Shown here: positions 1 through 6,831 of the stretch, piece after piece
How the letters are laid out: each line of letters begins with the position of its first letter
Numbering within the stretch: position 1 is the stretch's first letter
Translations under genes and position numbers: made by a program
Notes under the pieces: model-generated
Database searches by the model: none
What the model saw: only the letters and a program-made list of their open reading frames with translations
What the model was told of the DNA's origin: nothing
DNA from: Lachnospiraceae bacterium MD329
Lineage (GTDB): Bacteria > Bacillota > Clostridia > UBA1381
Direction: 5' to 3'
Assembly: GCA_010206265.1 (NCBI GenBank)
Contig: VIQV01000021.1
Span: forward strand, 1-42,311
Length of the DNA stretch: 42,311 bases

Positions 1-168
1 AATGCAACCAGATTTGTCTGTCGTTGGGAACCGTCTTTTAGCGAATATCTGTCAAAGAAATGTTCTGAGGGCAAACATTACTATGTTGCAGTATCACATG
101 CGGCAAAGAAACTCGTGCGTCTGATTTACCATTTAGAGAAAACAGGCGAAGTTTTTAAATCTGCTTAA
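1..168 (+). CDS. IS110-family transposase, C-terminal fragment (cut by window edge)
   Basis: The frame open from base 1 gives 55 residues ending at TAA 166-168. The stretch HYYVAVSHAAKKLVRLIYHL followed by a short Lys/Glu-rich tail is typical of the C-terminus of IS110/IS1111 (Transposase_20, DEDD-type) enzymes, which move by a bridge-RNA-guided mechanism. Only the tail is present, so the catalytic DEDD residues and the conserved serine cannot be checked. No downstream gene follows for about 200 bp, as expected for the non-coding end of such an element. The family call rests on recognition of the tail. Confidence 0.75.
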   Translation, partial: NATRFVCRWEPSFSEYLSKKCSEGKHYYVAVSHAAKKLVRLIYHLEKTGEVFKSA

Positions 169-192
169 TCTTTCATTTCGATATTTTTTGAC

Positions 193-210
193 GAGCAACA
201 CTTGTTGCTC
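193..210. repeat. Perfect 18-bp hairpin palindrome after the IS110 fragment
   Basis: The arms GAGCAACA (193-200) and TGTTGCTC (203-210) are perfect complements around a 2-base loop. The palindrome sits 25 bp after the transposase stop and has no T-run, so it is not a standard terminator. It may be a subterminal repeat of the IS110/IS1111 element or part of its 3' non-coding end. The rest of 169-375 shows no ORF I can support. Confidence 0.5.
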
Positions 211-375
211 TATTTGTCATGCGATTTTCAATGTTCATTCTAACTCAAAAACTTTTTTAGAAAATTTGCATTTTCCTCTTGACTTTTAATAGTTAGTCTA
301 ATTTTAAATATTATATGATTTCGAATACAAAAAGTCTACATACAATAAGTATCTGCGTGTTTTAATTTAATAAGT

Positions 376-579
376 ATGCTTGCATATCTCGAAAAGATTG
401 ATACAAAAGCTAACAATGAGGTTGATAGGCCGATTGCAGAGCTTGCAATAAAGCAAGGGGTTACTGAGCAACTAAAAGCTAACGACCAAATGGAATGGGT
501 CGGTATGATGAATAATATAAAAGCACAGGCAGAAGAAATCGTATATTCAACGATTGTGTATAAAAGAGAGGCATTATAG
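376..579 (+). pseudogene. tnpV: tnpV remnant, N-terminus missing
   Basis: The 67 residues match the C-terminal half of the intact TnpV encoded at 41668-42081. Shared positions include YLE.ID..A...VDR......AI/V..G.TE.LK..DQM.WVG.MN....AEE......VY. The upstream third, beginning MKIEYVKVGDYYIP in the full copy, is absent, and the ATG at 376 lies where the full copy has an internal codon. No ribosome site precedes it. TnpV proteins are small transposon-encoded proteins of unknown biochemical role in Clostridia. This copy is best read as a decayed fragment beside the IS110 end. Confidence 0.7.
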
Positions 580-587
580 ACCTTAAT

Positions 588-703
588 AAATGGGCATTTA
601 GGACAGTGAAAGCTGCATAAATACTATATGTTCAAATGTAAAATTGAACAAAGTAATATAGCTATGCAGTTATTCTTCAAAATCAAGTCCTAAATGCCCA
701 TTT
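588..703. repeat. 116-bp imperfect palindrome with 17-bp perfect terminal arms (MITE-like)
   Basis: The arm at 588-604 (AAATGGGCATTTAGGAC) is the exact reverse complement of 687-703. Further matches continue inward: GCTGCATA with TATGCAGT, and TGTTCAA (629-635) with TTGAACA (644-650). No clear target-site duplication flanks it. It may be a miniature inverted-repeat element, the terminal structure of the tnpV element just upstream, or a large bidirectional terminator, since the right arm runs into six T residues. Confidence 0.65.
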
Positions 704-718
704 TTTCATATATGTGGA

Positions 719-747
719 TTGAATTTTGTTGGATTTTGTGATATGAT
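719..747 (+). promoter_or_regulatory. Sigma-A promoter of the GNAT gene
   Basis: The -35 TTGAAT (719-724) and -10 TATGAT (742-747) are 17 bp apart, with TGn directly before the -10. The predicted start is near 754, giving a short leader with GGAGGA at 765-770 before the ATG at 778. Confidence 0.6.
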
Positions 748-777
748 TATATATGATATTTGACGGAGGATATAGTT

Positions 778-1230
778 ATGAGATATGAATATACAGATGG
801 ACACGACAGTGATTTTATTGAATTATGTCATAAATTAGATGACTTTTTGAATGAGCTTGTAGGAGGAGAAGAAAATCGCGCAGAATATATTCCATACAAT
901 AAACTTGACGATATTCACGATGTGATTGTTGTTTATGACAACCATATTCCTATTGGCTGTGCAAGTTTCAAAAAATATGATGATAAATGCGCTGAGGTAA
1001 AACGAGTTTTCATAAAAAAAGAATACAGAGGGCAAGGAATTTCTAATAAGCTGATGAAATTGTTAGAAAACAAAGGTAGAAGTAAAGGATATACATATTT
1101 TATTTTAGAATCCGGCGAACCGTTGGTATCTGCAATGGCATTATATAGGAAAATAGGATATGAGGTTATTCCGAATTACGGGCAGTATAAGGGTATGCCT
1201 GACTCAATTTGTATGAGAAAGAAACTTTAG
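778..1230 (+). CDS. GNAT-family N-acetyltransferase
   Basis: This 150-residue single-domain protein would transfer an acetyl group from acetyl-CoA to an unidentified small-molecule or protein amine. The acetyl-CoA pyrophosphate loop is the motif-A stretch VKRVFIKKEYRGQGISNKLM (R/Q-x-x-G-x-G/A type). The C-terminal SAMALYRKIGYEVIPNYG is the usual last strand and helix. The open frame extends upstream to a TTG at 760, but ATG 778 has GGAGGA at the right distance, so I start there. A promoter lies at 719-747 and the next gene starts 41 bp downstream, so the two may be co-transcribed. The substrate cannot be inferred. Confidence 0.85.
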   Translation: MRYEYTDGHDSDFIELCHKLDDFLNELVGGEENRAEYIPYNKLDDIHDVIVVYDNHIPIGCASFKKYDDKCAEVKRVFIKKEYRGQGISNKLMKLLENKGRSKGYTYFILESGEPLVSAMALYRKIGYEVIPNYGQYKGMPDSICMRKKL

Positions 1231-1270
1231 TTAAACTGACAGATAAATTTGATTTGAGGAGAAATAAGGA

Positions 1271-2038
1271 ATGATAATCAAAAATAAATATCCTGTTTGT
1301 GAGCATGACACAAGCAGAAATCCAATTATAAATCCTGCTGATTTTTTGACAAAAACACTTCCCGAAAAATGTGTCATTACATTTTTCAGCAAAGAACTTA
1401 ATCAGCTTGTTGGGGATAAACAGCTTCATATAATCGAGTATCTTCATTCTGAAGTTTTAGATATTCCTATTTATGAGTATGATACCCCGTCAGGAAAAAT
1501 TTGTATTACAATGGCGTTTTGCGGCGCGCCCGGTGCGGCTGTAACGCTTGAAGAACTGCACGCTATGGGCTGCAACAAATTCATCATCTGCGGTGGCGCA
1601 GGTTCAATAAAAAAAGATTCTGAAGTAGGGGAAATTATCGTTCCTGTCGCGGCTGTAAGAGATGAGGGAACATCGTATCACTATTTAGAACCGTCGCGCG
1701 AGGTGGAATGTCATAAAGAAACAGTTGAGACTGTTGTTTCATGTTTAAAACAAATGAGTATTCCATTTACAACAGGAAAAACATGGACATCAGACGCTAT
1801 TTACAGAGAAACGCCTGATATGGTCGAGTTGCGAAGAAACGAAGGCTGCATAACGGTTGAAATGGAAGCGGCAGCATTTTTCGCCGTGTCTAAATATCAC
1901 AATATTCCTTTAGCGCAGCTGCTTTATGCCGGCGATGATGTAAGCGGTGAAAAATGGGATTCACGCGATTGGAATAATCAAAAGAGTGTGCGTTCAAATT
2001 TGATTTTAACTGCTATTAAACTAATAGAAGAATTATAA
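1271..2038 (+). CDS. Nucleoside phosphorylase (PNP/uridine phosphorylase family)
   Basis: The 255 residues have the PNP_UDP_1 fold signature. A glycine-rich phosphate/nucleobase segment (FCGAPGAAVTLEELHAMGC, then ICGGAGSI) lies at about residues 80-115. The ribose-binding ITVEMEAAAFFAVSK motif, with the conserved Glu-Met-Glu, is near 197-210. It should catalyse reversible phosphorolysis of a nucleoside to base plus ribose-1-phosphate in the cytoplasm. Base specificity is unclear, though the layout resembles uridine phosphorylase-like members. A GAGGAGAAATAAGGA ribosome site precedes the ATG. It lies in a run of small nucleotide- and metabolite-modifying enzymes. Confidence 0.85.
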   Translation: MIIKNKYPVCEHDTSRNPIINPADFLTKTLPEKCVITFFSKELNQLVGDKQLHIIEYLHSEVLDIPIYEYDTPSGKICITMAFCGAPGAAVTLEELHAMGCNKFIICGGAGSIKKDSEVGEIIVPVAAVRDEGTSYHYLEPSREVECHKETVETVVSCLKQMSIPFTTGKTWTSDAIYRETPDMVELRRNEGCITVEMEAAAFFAVSKYHNIPLAQLLYAGDDVSGEKWDSRDWNNQKSVRSNLILTAIKLIEEL

Positions 2039-2109
2039 TCAATTTATAGAATTAGTGATTTTCTGAATAGAATATAAGTATAAATTTTGTAGAAGTGATG
2101 GAGGAAATT

Positions 2110-2622
2110 ATGCATTACATTTATTGTCCTCAATGTGGAAAAAGACTTATAAATAAAATAGCAGGTGATGATGGATTTGTACCGTTTTGTGAACGATGTA
2201 ATAAATATTGGTTTGATTCATTTTCGAGTTGCAGTATAGTATTGGTTGCAAATCAATATAACGAAATAGCCCTATTAAGACAACTTTATATGTCTGATAA
2301 ATTCACATCCTTTGTTTCCGGATATATTACACCTGGAGAAAATGCAGAGGAAACCGCTGTCAGAGAGGTTAAAGAGGAGTTAGGAATTGATATTGATAGA
2401 ATTGAATATGCAGGAACATATTGGTTTGACTCTAAAGAAATCCTCATGCACGGATTTATTGGCTTTACAACAAAATGTGATTTCAAGCTTTCAAGTGAAG
2501 TAGACTCAGCTGAATGGGTTCCTGCGTTAAAAGCACCAGAAACAATGTTCCCTGATAGGCCGGGAAATACAATGTATCCTATATATAGAAAATATTTGAA
2601 AATAGTAGGTTTATCTAAGTAA
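2110..2622 (+). CDS. NUDIX hydrolase with N-terminal zinc ribbon (NudC-like layout)
   Basis: A zinc ribbon with CPQCGKRL and CERC lies at about residues 6-36. It is followed by a NUDIX domain with a perfect box: GYITPGE, seven residues, then REVKEELGI (G-x5-E-x7-RE-x2-EE-x-G). The family hydrolyses nucleoside diphosphates linked to another moiety and needs divalent metal. The zinc ribbon plus NUDIX order is that of NADH pyrophosphatase/NudC-type proteins, but at 170 residues it is shorter than NudC, so the substrate is open. The frame extends to GTG 2095. ATG 2110 has GGAGG at 2100-2104 with 5-bp spacing and is preferred. Confidence 0.88.
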   Translation: MHYIYCPQCGKRLINKIAGDDGFVPFCERCNKYWFDSFSSCSIVLVANQYNEIALLRQLYMSDKFTSFVSGYITPGENAEETAVREVKEELGIDIDRIEYAGTYWFDSKEILMHGFIGFTTKCDFKLSSEVDSAEWVPALKAPETMFPDRPGNTMYPIYRKYLKIVGLSK

Positions 2623-2715
2623 AAAATATAATTTGTCTATTATATAGGATTGATTTGAAACTTTCAGGAGGATAAAGGTTGACGCAGTAAAATAGTATAT
2701 GGAGGTGACAAATAG

Positions 2716-3864
2716 TTGGTGAAGAACATTTCAATCAACGATAGTCGTGCAGTATTTGGAAAAAGCGAATTTACATATCAATGTGTACTGGATGATTTCA
2801 AAAATGCAAAATTCATTGGAATAATGACATTTAATATTTCTCCAAAGGCGGATAGCCATTTGTTAAAATCTTTGAAGGATGCTTGTATGAATGGAACAAA
2901 TGCAGTTATCATTACAAATATTCCTAAAAGATTTCCATCGTACTTCAAGCCCCAATATGCCGTAGCAGCTAAAGATATGATTGATTTATATAAGCAACAA
3001 CTGAATCCGCACGATTATGGAATGAGGCTAAGCCCGTATTTTACTTTTCATAACCATGCAAAAGTTGTCATGACCGACAATATCATTTATTGGGGTTCTA
3101 GCAATTTCTCTGATGAGAGTTGTGGAAATATCGAATGCGGCACTATTTCTACTGATAGAGAGTTAATTAAATACTTGAAAGATTCCTTGTTTCCTGATGT
3201 TCAAAATAAATCAGTTCCTTATTACAAATACAATTTTGCTGTGGCCATCGCTAACCTGGAAAGTCTAATTCCAGCCTGTAAAGCGGCAAGGGAAAGTTTG
3301 TTCAATGCTGCATTTGAGCCATGGTCAGATTATGATACAAATTTTGAAGAAAAATGGATATACTGTACAACCGATAGTGGAATAAACGTAAATTTTTTAC
3401 GTGGATTCATTGAGTTCTTTTCTAGATTTGATGACGCATTGAATGTAATAGACAATATAATTGATGAGTATTGGGAACTCGATGAATTGCCAGAACAAGT
3501 CGAGATGTTAAAAGGTCTATTTGAGGAATACAAGTGTACATATGCTAGTTTTAATAATACTATTTCATCACTGTTTGAAGAACTTGAACAAATGGCTCAG
3601 TACGATGTGTCTGATGAAACCTGTAGGAAAATTATCAATGATTACGGTATGGAGGCTTATGATGAGACACTTGATTATTACATAGAAAAAGTAATGAGTG
3701 AAGCAACCGAAGAATATGAAGAACTCATCAAAGTCTCAGAACAGACGGTGCGTGAGGCATTAGATAGCCTTGATTCTATGATTCGGTATTTTGAACAATT
3801 GAATACAAGTTTACATCAGTTACTCGAAGTCAATTCAAAGATTGACAATACAGGTGTAAGATAA
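2716..3864 (+). CDS. Phospholipase-D-superfamily (single HKD) protein with helical C-terminal domain
   Basis: This is a 382-residue protein. Residues 114-130 contain a full HKD motif (H114-x-K116-x4-D121, then GSSN), as in PLD-type nucleases and phosphatidyltransferases. One motif per chain implies a homodimer if it is active, as in Nuc- or BfiI-like enzymes. From about residue 200 onward the sequence is acidic and helical with coiled-coil character (EELEQMAQYDVSDE and repeats of Glu/Leu to the end). That part matches no domain I recognise. The start is unusual: GGAGGTGA at 2701-2708 is 7 bp before TTG 2716, and GTG 2719 follows immediately. Function is unknown; a nucleic-acid role is plausible from the motif only. 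Confidence 0.75.
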   Translation: MVKNISINDSRAVFGKSEFTYQCVLDDFKNAKFIGIMTFNISPKADSHLLKSLKDACMNGTNAVIITNIPKRFPSYFKPQYAVAAKDMIDLYKQQLNPHDYGMRLSPYFTFHNHAKVVMTDNIIYWGSSNFSDESCGNIECGTISTDRELIKYLKDSLFPDVQNKSVPYYKYNFAVAIANLESLIPACKAARESLFNAAFEPWSDYDTNFEEKWIYCTTDSGINVNFLRGFIEFFSRFDDALNVIDNIIDEYWELDELPEQVEMLKGLFEEYKCTYASFNNTISSLFEELEQMAQYDVSDETCRKIINDYGMEAYDETLDYYIEKVMSEATEEYEELIKVSEQTVREALDSLDSMIRYFEQLNTSLHQLLEVNSKIDNTGVR

Positions 3865-3900
3865 ATTCATATTGAACTACCCATCACAAAACAATAATCA

Positions 3901-3996
3901 ATAAGCCTTGCAATTTCGTAGAATATATGGTATTATAGATAATGTCAAAAGGTTATATTATTATTGATTTTATGTGATGCTATTTTAATACTAAAA
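3901..3996 (+). repeat. Intergenic repeat A, copy 1
   Basis: About 96 bp here align with 5842-5940 at roughly 85 percent by eye. The best-conserved core is TATTATAGATAATGTCAAAA. The unit carries a promoter-like pattern, TTGCAA then 17 bp then TATTAT with a TGn extension. In copy 2 repeat A runs directly into repeat B; here they are split by about 245 bp. Confidence 0.75.
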
Positions 3997-4167
3997 AGCT
4001 GAATAGAGCAAAATAATATGGATATTAGGTATAAAATATATGCTAAAATCCATGAAATACTAAACAAATATGTTTAGCATCAAGAAAACTTTGCCGAGTG
4101 GGAATGATGTAATTGTTAAAGGGCAAAACGATTTTTTAAAAATTTTGTGCCTCAGATTAAAAGAAAA

Positions 4168-4207
4168 TAGACCTTAGAAGTAAACGCTTCCGAGGTCTAA
4201 TTTTTTT
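4168..4207 (+). terminator. Intrinsic terminator inside the A/B-splitting insert
   Basis: Arms 4168-4180 and 4187-4199 pair with two imperfect positions around a 6-base loop, and seven T residues follow at 4201-4207. The 3997-4240 insert holding it has no supported gene. It contains an ATGCTAAA/TTTAGCAT inverted repeat and the motif GCCGAGTGGGAATG (4093-4106). Confidence 0.65.
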
Positions 4208-4240
4208 GTATAATAGACGATAAACCGCATAAACACGGCA

Positions 4241-4350
4241 TTTTGATAATAAAATTACCGTTTTATTATCATTTTAAATTTTATAAATCCTCAAAGTTTG
4301 AGGGGTAGGGCGGGGCAAGATTTTTTTACAAAATGGGTTTGCCCCTTAAC
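4241..4350 (+). repeat. Intergenic repeat B, copy 1
   Basis: This aligns with 5927-6025 from TTTTGATAATAAAATTA to the CTTAAC/CGTAAC end. It has two internal hairpins: CCTCAAA/TTTGAGG, and GGGGCAA (4313-4319) with TTGCCCC (near 4339-4345). A 6-bp insertion (TAGGGC type) separates the two copies near their middle. Its end supplies an ATG at 4333 that opens an artificial frame into the GNAT fragment. Confidence 0.75.
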
Positions 4351-4356
4351 AGTAAT

Positions 4357-4404
4357 AATAGTTCTACCACTGAAAACGGTGAGGTTTTCAGTCGTAGAAC
4401 TATT
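4357..4404. repeat. 48-bp hairpin at the repeat-to-GNAT junction
   Basis: The outer arms AATAGTTCTAC (4357-4367) and GTAGAACTATT (4394-4404) and the inner arms CTGAAAAC (4370-4377) and GTTTTCAG (4384-4391) are perfect complements. They are separated by symmetric 2-base bulges, with a 6-base loop. No T-run follows. The recognisable acetyltransferase coding sequence starts right after it, so the hairpin marks the break that removed the gene's 5' part. Confidence 0.75.
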
Positions 4405-4680
4405 GAAGTATGGCTACACCGATTATTCGTAAAATATAATATGAAACACAATGGCATAGGAAAATTGCTTTTGCAAGCAGCAGAAAATCACGCTCGGATT
4501 AATATAAAAAATGTTTCTTGTATTCAATTGGGCGCACATAAAGAACAGTGGTTTGAATCATACCACTTTTATCAAAAAAATGGTTACACTGAATATAAGG
4601 AAAGCTATATGAAGAAACAAATTGTGCTGATGAAATTTTTATTCGTCAATTTAGTAGAGTTTATTGGAGAAATAATATGA
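4402..4680 (+). pseudogene. GNAT acetyltransferase fragment, N-terminus lost
   Basis: The stretch from IEVWLHRLFVKYNMKHNGIG to the end matches the acetyl-CoA-binding motif A and C-terminal half of a GNAT enzyme (NGIGKLLLQAA, then FYQKNGY). The N-terminal substrate-binding half is missing. The frame stays open upstream to an ATG at 4333, but those residues are encoded by repeat B and a 48-bp hairpin, so they are not native. No ribosome site serves the ATG. The stop overlaps the ATG of the next gene by 4 bp, so the fragment may survive as a translational lead-in to it. Confidence 0.65.
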
Positions 4681-5420
4681 AAGTAGCAACATATAACATT
4701 TGGGATAGCAATGCAGGAATGCCTATGCGTTTCCAACATCTTATCTATGAAATCACTGCAATTAAAGCAGATATTATCTGCTTGCAGGAAGTGTCAAGCC
4801 GTGAAAAACACGATAGTCTTTCTGAGCTTTGCGGGTATACTTATTCCCATTGGCAGGCGCAAACAGGACTTTCCATTTTAAGCAAATATCCGATTGACAA
4901 AGTATTTGATTTTGAATATGTCATATCTGCCTACATAAGTTTAGAAAGCAAAACGTTTCTTATCGTCAATGTTCATTTGCCATGGGAAAAATCTTCTCTA
5001 AGGGAAAGGATTATTGTTGATATTACAAAAAATATAGCACGCATAAACGCTGACTTTACACTTTTAATGGGTGATTTTAATAGTTCTGAGCGTTCATCGG
5101 TTCACAGTTTTCTGACTAACGAGCAATCACTTTTAGAAAGTGATGCTTATTATTTTGATTTGGCAGAAGTGTTCGCGGAGATGACAGGAACCAAACCGTC
5201 TGTAACTTTAAATTTTCGTAAAAATCCGCGTTGGGGTATAGTAGAACCGAAGAACACTATTGAAGTAAATCAGCGGTTTGATTGGATATTACTGAAAAAT
5301 CCTTATCCCGCCGAATTACCCATATTGAAGCGCTGTACGCTATTTGGTACGGAAATTTCAGAAAAAACTAATTTGGTAGCAAGTGACCATTATGGTGTGA
5401 TAGCTGAAATAGAATTTTAA
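4677..5420 (+). CDS. Endonuclease/exonuclease/phosphatase-fold hydrolase
   Basis: The 247 residues carry the EEP superfamily motifs in order: ATYNIW at the N-terminus, IICLQEVSS (catalytic Glu), SILSKYP, NVHLPWE, LMGDFN (Asp/Asn pair), RFDWILL and a C-terminal SDHYGV (catalytic His). This metal-dependent fold includes AP endonucleases, sphingomyelinases and inositol or nucleotide phosphatases, so the substrate is undetermined. There is no signal peptide, so it should act in the cytoplasm. The start codon overlaps the preceding frame's stop (ATGA), with GGAGA just upstream. The 12-bp gap to the deaminase gene suggests one transcript. Confidence 0.85.
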   Translation: MKVATYNIWDSNAGMPMRFQHLIYEITAIKADIICLQEVSSREKHDSLSELCGYTYSHWQAQTGLSILSKYPIDKVFDFEYVISAYISLESKTFLIVNVHLPWEKSSLRERIIVDITKNIARINADFTLLMGDFNSSERSSVHSFLTNEQSLLESDAYYFDLAEVFAEMTGTKPSVTLNFRKNPRWGIVEPKNTIEVNQRFDWILLKNPYPAELPILKRCTLFGTEISEKTNLVASDHYGVIAEIEF

Positions 5421-5432
5421 AGGAGAAAGGAA

Positions 5433-5846
5433 ATGACAGAAAATATTTGGGATAAACTATATAATGAAGCGCGCCGCGTACAAAATGACCGTGTGATTTC
5501 ACCTTTTATCGAGGCGGGCGGAGTTTCTGCTGCGTTAATCACAAAAGCAGGAAATATTTATGTCGGAGTGTGTATTGATACAGCGTCTACACTTGGAATG
5601 TGCGCGGAGAGAAATGCGATTGCGAATATGATTACAAACGGCGAAAGTCAAATTGACAAAATCGTTGCGGTAACGCCGGACGGTAAAGTGGGATCACCGT
5701 GTGGCGCGTGTCGTGAATATATGATGCAGCTTGATAAAGATAGCGGAGAAATTGAAATTTTACTTGATGTAGAAAGTAAAAAAACAATATGCCTAAAAGA
5801 GCTTATTCCGGATTGGTGGGGATATGATAGATTTAAAAATAGTTAA
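5433..5846 (+). CDS. Cytidine/blasticidin-S deaminase-like zinc enzyme
   Basis: This 137-residue protein has the deaminase zinc-site motifs CAERNAI (Cys then catalytic Glu, near residues 51-57) and PCGACREYM (Cys-x2-Cys, near 88-96). The family deaminates cytidine or related aminopyrimidine compounds. The length and the GSPCGACRE context fit either a cytidine deaminase or a blasticidin-S-deaminase-type member. AAGGAGAAAGG gives a good ribosome site. It is the last gene of the presumed EEP-deaminase unit and is followed directly by repeat A copy 2, which begins within its last codons. Confidence 0.85.
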   Translation: MTENIWDKLYNEARRVQNDRVISPFIEAGGVSAALITKAGNIYVGVCIDTASTLGMCAERNAIANMITNGESQIDKIVAVTPDGKVGSPCGACREYMMQLDKDSGEIEILLDVESKKTICLKELIPDWWGYDRFKNS

Positions 5847-5940
5847 GCTTTGCATTTTTATAGAATATTATGGTATTATAGATAATGTCAAAAGGCTATA
5901 TAATGTATTGATTTTATGTGATACTATTTTGATACTAAAA
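5842..5940 (+). repeat. Intergenic repeat A, copy 2
   Basis: This is the partner of 3901-3996. Here repeat A is continuous with repeat B (5927-6025), which suggests the undivided arrangement. It carries a promoter-like TTGCAT, 18 bp, TATTAT with TGn. Confidence 0.75.
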
Positions 5941-6025
5941 TTATCGTTTTATCATCATTTAAGATTTTGTAAATTCTCAAAGTATGAGGGGCAAGATTTT
6001 TTACAAAATGGGTTTGCCACGTAAC
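5927..6025 (+). repeat. Intergenic repeat B, copy 2
   Basis: This is the partner of 4241-4350, with the same CTCAAAGTATGAG palindrome and GGGGCAAG...TTGCC arms. A short frame can be read through A2/B2, but it has no ribosome site and follows the repeat, so I do not call a gene. Confidence 0.75.
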
Positions 6026-6030
6026 GTCTA

Positions 6031-6064
6031 AGGATATACAGTATTAACTGTATATCCTTTTTGT
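6031..6064 (+). terminator. Intrinsic terminator after repeat B2
   Basis: A perfect 12-bp stem, AGGATATACAGT (6031-6042) and ACTGTATATCCT (6047-6058), has a 4-base loop followed by a T-run. It ends transcription from the EEP/deaminase unit before the flavoprotein promoter. Confidence 0.85.
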
Positions 6065-6067
6065 ATA

Positions 6068-6096
6068 TTGAATTTTTTTAAGAGTTATGGTATAAT
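6068..6096 (+). promoter_or_regulatory. Extended -10 promoter of the flavoprotein gene
   Basis: TTGAAT (6068-6073), 17 bp, TATAAT (6091-6096), with TGG before the -10. The predicted start is near 6103, which is too close to ATG 6112 for a ribosome site and supports ATG 6130 as the real start. Confidence 0.75.
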
Positions 6097-6129
6097 ATAT
6101 TCAATTGTTATATGAAGAGGAAAAGATTT

Positions 6130-6708
6130 ATGTACAGGGATTATAATAAGACATTGATATTTAATGGTTCGCCAAGAAAGAACGGAAATACAGCACAAAT
6201 TATTAATAAATTAACAAAATTATTGAAAGGTGAATACAAAGTTATTGATACATACTACTGTAATATTTCTCCTTGTATGGATTGCCGTTGGTGCAGAGAG
6301 AATAGCGGGTGTTGCATTGATGATGAAATGCAGGATATTTACAACTATATACAAGAGTGTGATAACATTATAATCGCTTCTCCTATATATTTTTCTGAAT
6401 TGACAAGTAAATTATTAGATGTCGGCAGCAGATTGCAGACCTATTTTTCAGCCCGATATTTTAGAAATGAAAATCCGATAATTAAGCAAAAGAAAGGTGC
6501 CGTTATATTAGCCGGTGGTGGTGACGGAAATATGGACAAAGCATATGATACTGCTTGCACATTATTGAAACATATGAATGTAACAGATGTTTCTCCTGCT
6601 GTATGTAGTCATACTACAAATATTAAGTTGGCATTAGAAGATGAAATTTTTATCAATCAACTTGTTAAACTTGCTGACTTTTTAAATAAAAGATATGGGC
6701 AATTATAA
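6130..6708 (+). CDS. Flavodoxin-fold NAD(P)H-dependent oxidoreductase (FMN reductase type)
   Basis: The N-terminus has the FMN-phosphate loop FNGSPRKNGNTAQII, followed by a cysteine cluster ISPCMDCRWCRENSGCCIDD and IIIASPIYFSELTSKLLD. This is the layout of NADPH-dependent FMN reductase and iron-sulfur flavoprotein-like enzymes. It probably reduces flavin or quinone-like acceptors in the cytoplasm. The cysteine spacing might hold a cluster, which I cannot confirm. ATG 6112 also opens the frame, but only ATG 6130 (192 residues) has AGAGG 9 bp upstream and a workable leader from the promoter. Its end overlaps the start of a small following frame. Confidence 0.82.
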   Translation: MYRDYNKTLIFNGSPRKNGNTAQIINKLTKLLKGEYKVIDTYYCNISPCMDCRWCRENSGCCIDDEMQDIYNYIQECDNIIIASPIYFSELTSKLLDVGSRLQTYFSARYFRNENPIIKQKKGAVILAGGGDGNMDKAYDTACTLLKHMNVTDVSPAVCSHTTNIKLALEDEIFINQLVKLADFLNKRYGQL

Positions 6709-6829
6709 AAATGGTAAATGGTCAGAGAAATTTATATCTTTACAAAATACTGATGGCATATGGGGAGATATGTTTCATTCAATATATTCTCCAAATAGAC
6801 GCTATCCTTTGACTACGAGAGGAATATAA
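6695..6829 (+). pseudogene. 44-residue frame, probable N-terminal remnant of a larger protein
   Basis: The frame opens at an ATG overlapping the flavoprotein's last codons and runs to TAA 6827-6829. The middle reads LQNTDGIWGDMFHSIYSP, then RRYPLTT. From memory this resembles the N-terminus of conserved Clostridia proteins of unknown function with a D-G-x-W-G...FH...PLTTEQA pattern. That recall is unverified. The usual continuation is missing, and the following PNPOx-like gene begins 3 bp later. It has no clear ribosome site. Confidence 0.35.
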
Positions 6830-6831
6830 AT

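Noticed and set aside
169..375. Bridge RNA of the IS110-type element in the 3' non-coding end
   Set aside because: Some IS1111-type elements encode the guide RNA downstream of the transposase, but only an 18-bp palindrome is visible and the element's other end is outside the window.
5824..6024. Plus-strand ORF of 66 residues
   Set aside because: It lies wholly in repeats A2/B2 and the 3' end of the deaminase gene, with no ribosome site.
4313..6025. Integron attC sites or a gene-cassette integron
   Set aside because: The repeat ends CTTAAC and CGTAAC slightly resemble attC core sites, but no GTTRRRY partner, no regular attC fold and no integron integrase are visible.
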